Shown: positions 6,747 through 10,909 of the stretch, one piece after another | Numbering within the stretch: the first letter of the stretch is position 1 | How the letters are laid out: every line of letters starts with the position of its first letter | Assembly: GCA_964614855.1 (NCBI GenBank) | Contig: CAZTMX010000093.1 | Span: 1-10,909, forward strand | Length of the DNA: 10,909 nt | Source of the DNA: CAWJHE01 sp964614855 | Lineage (GTDB): Bacteria > Chloroflexota > Anaerolineae > Anaerolineales > UBA4823 | Reading direction: 5' to 3' | Position numbers and translations under genes: made by a program | The notes under the pieces: model-generated | The model's database searches: none | Told to the model about the DNA's origin: nothing | The model's input: only the letters and a program-made list of their open reading frames with translations

Positions 6747-6774
6747 ATTATAAAACAATAATCTCTTTAGGCAA
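6747..6774 (-). promoter_or_regulatory. Predicted sigma-70 promoter of the ABC permease operon
   Basis: The minus strand has a perfect -10 box TATAAT (6747-6752) and TTGCCT (6769-6774) as the -35, 16 bases apart. Transcription would begin near 6740, about 95 bases before the TTG start of the MalF-like permease. The -10 is strong and the -35 moderate (4 of 6). Confidence 0.6.
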
Positions 6775-6802
6775 ATATACTTTGGGTACTTAATACAAAG
6801 TG

Positions 6803-6816
6803 AACCTGAACAGGTT
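6803..6816. repeat. Short inverted repeat AACCTG-AA-CAGGTT between the divergent genes
   Basis: Two perfect 6-bp arms are separated by two bases, in the 229-base region between the divergent permease operon and second binding-protein gene, 58 bases before the latter's first ATG. It might bind a regulator. I see no convincing -35/-10 pair for the plus-strand gene to relate it to; TATAAA at 6848 lacks a well-spaced -35. Confidence 0.25.
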
Positions 6817-6873
6817 GGGCGAGAGCCTTTGGAATTCAATGATAAACTATAAACGATATGCCAGAACAGGTAG

Positions 6874-8325
6874 ATGAAAATGCAAGTGCCACTGAGACTA
6901 CTTATGAAAAATACTTTGTGGATGCTCCTGGGTGTGCTGCTGGTGCTTTGTGCTGGCTGCAGCGCCTCGCCAACTGAAGCACCGTTAACACAGACCGCAG
7001 CGCCTACCGCCATTGCCAGCCAAACTCCTGCACCGGATGTAGGAGTAGTGCGCACCCCGACAGCAACCGCAGAACCCCAAAGCCGGATCGATGTTAAAGA
7101 AGATGATTTGCGTGGATTAATCCTGCATTTCTGGCATACCTGGTCTGGTTCTTCAGCCGAGGTGATCTCGACTTCAGTGGTGGATTTCAACTTGAACAAC
7201 CCGTGGGGGATTATTGTGGTTGTGGATAATCTCGGCAACCTGGATGAGTTGGATCGACAGTTTCTTTCAGCACAGGAGAATGGAGAGACGCCTGACCTTC
7301 TGGTTGGCACGCTCTACCAGGCGCAAAGATGGGATGAAAATAGCCACCTGGCCAACCTGGATGATTATGTCAATGATCCTGTTTGGGGGTACAGTGAAGG
7401 TGAGATAGCTGATTTTTACCCTCTGTTTTGGCAGTATGACCTGGTTGGAGGCAAGCGCCTTGGTATCCCCGCGCAGCGGTCCGGGCAGGTATTGTTTTAC
7501 AACCAGACCTGGGCACGTGAATTGGGATATGCTGACCCGCCCAAGTCCTTTGATGATTTTGCTACCCAGGCATGCGCGGCGGCACTTACGAACCCCGGCG
7601 CTGGGCTGGGCGGCTGGGCGATTTCCACAGAATACCCGGCAATCTTAAGCTGGATTTATGCTTCCGGTGCACAAATTTATCTTGAGGATGCCAAGCCGTC
7701 CGAATTAAATGTTTACCAGTTTGCCCAGGAGAAGGTTGAAAAGACTTTTCTTGATTTACGCAATTTATTTGACCGGGGTTGCGCCTGGCTGCCGGAAAAC
7801 CCCTGGCCGGAGGCATATTTTGCTGAGCGCTCTGCTCTGTTTGCCTCGGGCAGCGTGATGGATATCCCCTATTTCAAACAAGCCATGCAGCTGGCTGGCA
7901 ATGCTGACGAATGGACGGTCCTTCCCTATCCAGGCGCCCCGGGGGTTTCCGCGCTGGATGTCTATGGTACTTCCTTTATCATTTTCCAAAGCTCACCCCA
8001 GAAACAACTGGCAGCCTGGCTGCTCATGAAATGGCTGCTTGAACCACAGCCGCAGGCCCGGCTGGTGGAGGCCAGCGCCGCGTTTCCATTGAGGCAATCG
8101 GTGTTTGAAAACCTGAGCGTGTACGCAAAGCGCAACCCGCAGTGGTCTGCTGCGGTGGCGCTGCTTGATTTAGGTCGCGCAGAACCGCGATTGGCATCCT
8201 GGGGAAAAGTGCGCTGGGCGCTTAGCGATGCCGCCACCCAGCTTTTTCGCTCGTACACAACTGCCGATGCGGTGCCAAACCTGGTAAGGTTCCTGGACCG
8301 CACGGCTGAAGACCTGCACCCTTAG
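6874..8325 (+). CDS. ABC transporter family-1 solute-binding lipoprotein (paralog of the fused protein's first module)
   Basis: The protein has 483 residues from the ATG at 6874 (AGG three bases upstream). A start at ATG 6904 would give a tighter 18-residue signal (MKNTLWMLLGVLLVLCAG) and is a real alternative. The signal ends in CAGC and the following Cys is the likely lipid anchor; a Pro/Thr/Ala-rich tether follows to about residue 75. The rest is a family-1 solute-binding domain. It aligns along its length with the first module of the fused lipoprotein: FWHTWSG with FWHQHSG, then DPVWGYSEGEIADFYPLFW, YNQTWARELG, TQACAAA and a shared C-terminal region. It ends where that module ends and has no BMP part. 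It is divergent from the two permease genes and could supply them with an alternative substrate or act as a sensor. Substrate unknown. Its stop overlaps the convergent bactofilin stop by 4 bases. Confidence 0.92.
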   Translation: MKMQVPLRLLMKNTLWMLLGVLLVLCAGCSASPTEAPLTQTAAPTAIASQTPAPDVGVVRTPTATAEPQSRIDVKEDDLRGLILHFWHTWSGSSAEVISTSVVDFNLNNPWGIIVVVDNLGNLDELDRQFLSAQENGETPDLLVGTLYQAQRWDENSHLANLDDYVNDPVWGYSEGEIADFYPLFWQYDLVGGKRLGIPAQRSGQVLFYNQTWARELGYADPPKSFDDFATQACAAALTNPGAGLGGWAISTEYPAILSWIYASGAQIYLEDAKPSELNVYQFAQEKVEKTFLDLRNLFDRGCAWLPENPWPEAYFAERSALFASGSVMDIPYFKQAMQLAGNADEWTVLPYPGAPGVSALDVYGTSFIIFQSSPQKQLAAWLLMKWLLEPQPQARLVEASAAFPLRQSVFENLSVYAKRNPQWSAAVALLDLGRAEPRLASWGKVRWALSDAATQLFRSYTTADAVPNLVRFLDRTAEDLHP

Positions 8326-8774
8326 TCTTCGTCCCCTTCGACGGCAAACTGATCTTGAGCAGGTGGGATTTCGACCGCACTGGGTGCGACGCCGATATCG
8401 ACCTGTTCTTCCATGCGTATCTGGCCGCGCAGAAAAGCGCCTTCCTGGGTGGAAAAAGCTGCCGTAACCACATCTCCCCACACGCGACCGGTCGAGCGGA
8501 TTTCCACCTTTTCAGCAGTGATATTACCGCGCACTGCTCCAGCGATGACCACTGCATTGGCTCGCAGGTGAGGGCAGGTGACCCTCCCCGTGGCGCCGAT
8601 CACCAGCAGTCCCCTGAGTGCGATCTCGCCGTCAAATGCACCCTCGATGCGCACCCCGCCGCTGCCGCTCAAGCTGCCTTTCCAGATAATCCCGGGCCCT
8701 AAAACCGAAGTGACGCGCTCGGTTGGGGTGGGTTGAGAAGGTTGTGATTCGGTTTCTTCTCTTCTGCGGAACAT
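8322..8774 (-). CDS. Bactofilin family (polymer-forming cytoskeletal) protein
   Basis: This 150-residue protein has the bactofilin (DUF583) layout. There is a short charged/polar N-tail (MFRRREETESQPSQPTPTER). A right-handed beta-helix core at about 22-120 has regularly spaced hydrophobic and glycine positions (GIIWKGSLSGSGGVRIEGAFDGEI, then VIGATGRV, VVIAGAVRGNI, VEIRSTGRVWGDV). The acidic C-tail ends EGDED. Bactofilins self-assemble into nucleotide-independent filaments at the membrane and act as scaffolds, often for cell-wall enzymes. ATG 8774 has GGGAG five bases upstream. It lies 15 bases after fabI on the same strand, so the two are probably cotranscribed. An M23 peptidase gene, the usual bactofilin partner, lies near the start of the window but too far away to count as adjacent. 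Confidence 0.93.
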   Translation of the reverse strand: MFRRREETESQPSQPTPTERVTSVLGPGIIWKGSLSGSGGVRIEGAFDGEIALRGLLVIGATGRVTCPHLRANAVVIAGAVRGNITAEKVEIRSTGRVWGDVVTAAFSTQEGAFLRGQIRMEEQVDIGVAPSAVEIPPAQDQFAVEGDED

Positions 8775-8789
8775 AGATACTCCCTGAGT

Positions 8790-9575
8790 TTATAGATCGC
8801 CGGTATCCGGCACACCGAGGATATTGTACCCCGAATCAACATAAACCACCTGTCCCGTCGTTTTTGCGGATAAATGGGAGCATAGATAGAGCGCCGTGTT
8901 GCCGATATCCTCGATGGTCACCGTTTGGTGCATTGGGGCCATGTCAATAAATTTGCCGTACATGGTTTTAAAACCGGATATCCCTGCCGCCGCCAGGGTG
9001 CGGATAGGACCGGCTGAAATGGCATTGACCCGGATGCCCTGGGGTCCTAAATCGTACGCCAGGTAACGCACGGAGGCTTCCAAGGCGGCTTTGGCTACGC
9101 CCATCACATTGTAATGCGGCGCTACTTTTTCTCCGCCGTAGGATGAAAGGGTTAATAATGCTCCTCCTGGGCGCAGTAGGGGTTGAAAGGCTTTTGCCAG
9201 GGCGGTAAAGGAATAAACGCTGATATCCAGCGCCAGGTGAAAACCCGCCCGGCTGGTCTTGTAATATGGGCCTTCCAGGTCTTCACGGTTGGCAAAACCA
9301 ATCGAGTGCACCAGGATATCTACCCCACCGAATACCTGGGCAGCACGCTGGGCTACCCGCTGGATATCTTCGTCTTTTGCCACATCGCATGGTTCGACAA
9401 AGTTGCAGCCGATGGATTCTGCCAGGGGGCGGACGCGGCGCTCCAGGACTCCACCTGCATAACTGATACCCACATCTGCGCCTGCTTCATGAAGCGCCTT
9501 GATAATCCCCCAGGCGATTGAACGATCATTTGCCAGGCCAAAAACCAGGGCGTTTTTTCCTTCGAGCAGGTTCAT
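8790..9575 (-). CDS. fabI: Enoyl-[acyl-carrier-protein] reductase (NADH)
   Basis: FabI catalyses the last step of each fatty-acid elongation round, reducing trans-2-enoyl-ACP with NAD(P)H in the cytoplasm. The 261-residue length is normal. The N-terminal cofactor motif is VFGLANDRSIAWGI (residues 11-24). The catalytic pair is Y155 and K162 in HYNVMGVAK (Tyr-x6-Lys, the FabI spacing rather than the Tyr-x3-Lys of ordinary short-chain dehydrogenases), with the second conserved tyrosine Y146 in SSYGGEK. SAGPIRTLAA follows, near the mobile substrate loop. ATG 9575 has GGAGG seven bases upstream. It lies downstream of guaB behind a hairpin terminator and upstream of the bactofilin gene with 15 bases between. 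I see no strong promoter in the 108-base gap (TATAGT near 9640 has a poor -35). Confidence 0.97.
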   Translation of the reverse strand: MNLLEGKNALVFGLANDRSIAWGIIKALHEAGADVGISYAGGVLERRVRPLAESIGCNFVEPCDVAKDEDIQRVAQRAAQVFGGVDILVHSIGFANREDLEGPYYKTSRAGFHLALDISVYSFTALAKAFQPLLRPGGALLTLSSYGGEKVAPHYNVMGVAKAALEASVRYLAYDLGPQGIRVNAISAGPIRTLAAAGISGFKTMYGKFIDMAPMHQTVTIEDIGNTALYLCSHLSAKTTGQVVYVDSGYNILGVPDTGDL

Positions 9576-9606
9576 GTCTCGCCTCCATTGAATAAAAATT
9601 TAAGAA

Positions 9607-9636
9607 TAGCGATTGGAGCACGGTCTCCAATCGCTA
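9607..9636 (-). terminator. Hairpin terminator after guaB
   Basis: A perfect 12-bp inverted repeat (TAGCGATTGGAG and its complement) has a 6-nt loop. In the minus-strand transcript it is followed by UUCUUAAAUUUUU, an interrupted U-tract. It lies 47 bases after the guaB stop and 31 bases before the fabI start. A weaker 4-bp hairpin (CCCC/GGGG, 9644-9656) lies just before it. It would end guaB transcription, or partly attenuate readthrough into fabI. Confidence 0.75.
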
Positions 9637-9683
9637 ACTATAACCCCAGAGTGGGGGATTTGGTCACGCAAAACCAGCAATTC

Positions 9684-10909
9684 TTAGGGGTTTAGCTGGT
9701 AATTAGGCGCTTCCTTGGTGATGATTACATCATGTGGGTGGCTTTCAATCAGCCCGGCATTGGTAATGCGTACCAGGCGGGTGTTGAACCGCAGGTCATC
9801 CAGGTTCTTTGCACCTGCATAGCCCATCCCAGAGCGGATGCCGCCCACCAGTTGGAAGACATAGTCATGCAGGTTGCCCTTGTAAGGCACGCGCCCTTCG
9901 ATGCCTTCAGGCACCAGTTTGCCGCTGCCGCTTTGTGCGCTGGCATAGCGGTCGCGCCCATATCCCTGCATGGCGCCCATGCTGCCCATGCCGCGGTATT
10001 CTTTGAAGCGGCGCCCTTCGTACAGGATCACTTCGCCGGGGCTCTCTTCAAGCCCAGCCAGCAGGCTGCCCAACATCACCAGCGAAGCGCCGCTTGCCAG
10101 CGCTTTAACGATATCACCGCTGTACTTGATGCCGCCGTCTGCGATGACCGGGATATCGAATGCCCGTGCTGCCTGGGCGCATTGATGGATGGCGCTGACC
10201 TGCGGCATACCTGCGCCAGAGATGATGCGCGTGGTGCAGATGGAGCCCGCCCCAACGCCGATCTTAACGGCATCGGCGCCGGCTTTTGCCAGGCATTCCA
10301 CCCCTTCGGCGGTCACCACATTGCCTGCGATCACCGGCAGATCCTTCCAGCCGGCGCGGATGCGCTCGATGGCACGGATCACACCGGCAGAATGCCCGTG
10401 TGCGGTGTCGATGACCACCACATCTACGCCTTCGCCAGCCAAAAGCTGGACACGCTCTTCAAGATCCGCGCCGACGCCTACAGCTGCGCCGACCAACAGC
10501 CGCCCCTGGGTATCTTTGCTGGCGAGCGGGAAATCGCGCGCTTTCTGGATATCCTTTACAGTCAACAGTCCTTTGAGAGAGCCGGCTTCATCCACAATCA
10601 ACAGCTTTTCAATGCGGTGCTTTTGCAGCAAACGCTTGGCATCTTCCAGGCTGGTGCCGACCGGCGCGGTCACCAGGGGTTGTTTGGTCATAAATTCGCT
10701 TATGGGCAGGGCGTAGTCGCCAGGTTCGAGGAAGCGCACATCGCGATTGGTCAGGATGCCCACCAGCCTCCCGTCAGGGTCGGTAACCGGCACCCCGCTG
10801 ATATGGTAGGTGGACATGATCTCTTCCGCCTGCTGCACCGTGGCTGTGGGCGGCAGGGTGATGGGTTCTACGATCATCCCCGACTGGCTGCGCTTGACCT
10901 TATCCACTT
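9684..10909 (-). CDS. guaB: Inosine-5'-monophosphate dehydrogenase, N-terminus cut by window end
   Basis: IMP dehydrogenase oxidises IMP to XMP with NAD+, the committed step of GTP synthesis. About 408 C-terminal residues are visible; the family usually has about 485-490, so roughly 80 N-terminal residues lie beyond the window, and the GTG at 10907 is internal. Counting that GTG as residue 1, two CBS domains cover about 11-62 (EPITLPPTATVQQAEEIM) and 70-124 (EFMTKQPLVTAPVGTSLEDA). The catalytic barrel resumes at GRLLVGAAVGVGAD. The catalytic cysteine is C224 in GAGSICTTR, IDTAHGHS and GGIKYSGDI are the family IMP-site motifs, and MGAMQGYGRDRY is the mobile flap. The loop has Ala (A220) where bacterial enzymes usually have Pro (GPGSICTTR). 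The protein ends NYQLNP, followed by a terminator hairpin. Confidence 0.97.
   Translation of the reverse strand, partial: VDKVKRSQSGMIVEPITLPPTATVQQAEEIMSTYHISGVPVTDPDGRLVGILTNRDVRFLEPGDYALPISEFMTKQPLVTAPVGTSLEDAKRLLQKHRIEKLLIVDEAGSLKGLLTVKDIQKARDFPLASKDTQGRLLVGAAVGVGADLEERVQLLAGEGVDVVVIDTAHGHSAGVIRAIERIRAGWKDLPVIAGNVVTAEGVECLAKAGADAVKIGVGAGSICTTRIISGAGMPQVSAIHQCAQAARAFDIPVIADGGIKYSGDIVKALASGASLVMLGSLLAGLEESPGEVILYEGRRFKEYRGMGSMGAMQGYGRDRYASAQSGSGKLVPEGIEGRVPYKGNLHDYVFQLVGGIRSGMGYAGAKNLDDLRFNTRLVRITNAGLIESHPHDVIITKEAPNYQLNP

Noticed and set aside
6705..7310. 201-codon minus-strand frame over the divergent region and the start of the second binding protein
   Set aside because: It covers the predicted permease promoter and the antisense of a signal peptide and tether. 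Composition is Ser/Thr/Arg-rich without motifs.
10189..10716. 175-codon plus-strand frame opposite guaB
   Set aside because: It is antisense to the conserved catalytic and CBS parts of IMP dehydrogenase, with no domain of its own.

Overview
The window looks like chromosomal DNA from a bacterium of the Chloroflexota, probably class Anaerolineae. I infer this from protein style: lipoproteins with long Pro/Ala/Thr-rich tethers after the lipid-anchored cysteine, a BMP-type binding domain of the 'CQVTDTGGIDDKSFNATAWKG' type, and a FabI–bactofilin gene pair. No rRNA or other decisive marker is present, so the placement is tentative.

Layout. Positions 1-489 (+) hold the C-terminal end of a secreted M23 (LytM-type) peptidase. 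A convergent gene at 545-1828 (-) encodes a cytoplasmic alkaline-phosphatase-superfamily phosphodiesterase. Upstream of it on the minus strand lies a carbohydrate-type (CUT1-like) ABC importer operon, transcribed as permease 1 (5466-6644, TTG start, strong ribosome binding site), permease 2 (4577-5473, 8-nt overlap) and then a large binding lipoprotein (1934-4384). A second binding lipoprotein, paralogous to the first, is transcribed divergently (6874-8325, +). A separate minus-strand housekeeping block follows: guaB (IMP dehydrogenase, cut by the window end), a hairpin terminator, fabI (enoyl-ACP reductase) and a bactofilin gene whose stop overlaps that of the second binding protein by 4 nt.

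The most unusual item is the binding lipoprotein at 1934-4384. It joins two complete periplasmic-binding-protein modules in one chain: an N-terminal family-1 (UgpB/MalE-like) solute-binding module and a C-terminal BMP/PnrA-like module (the nucleoside-binding lipoprotein family). A Pro/Thr-rich linker connects them, and a seven-copy AEPAAP tether precedes them. The divergent paralog at 6874-8325 aligns with the first module only and stops where that module ends, so the BMP module is an added part. This gene also has its own predicted promoter, with a perfect 28-bp palindrome beginning at the predicted transcription start.

How the genes may work together: the two permeases would form the channel and the family-1 module would deliver substrate to them. 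The ATPase is not in this window and is presumably encoded elsewhere, as is common for CUT1 systems. No permease of the BMP-linked (nucleoside/BmpDEF or RbsC-like) type is present, so what the BMP module delivers to is open.
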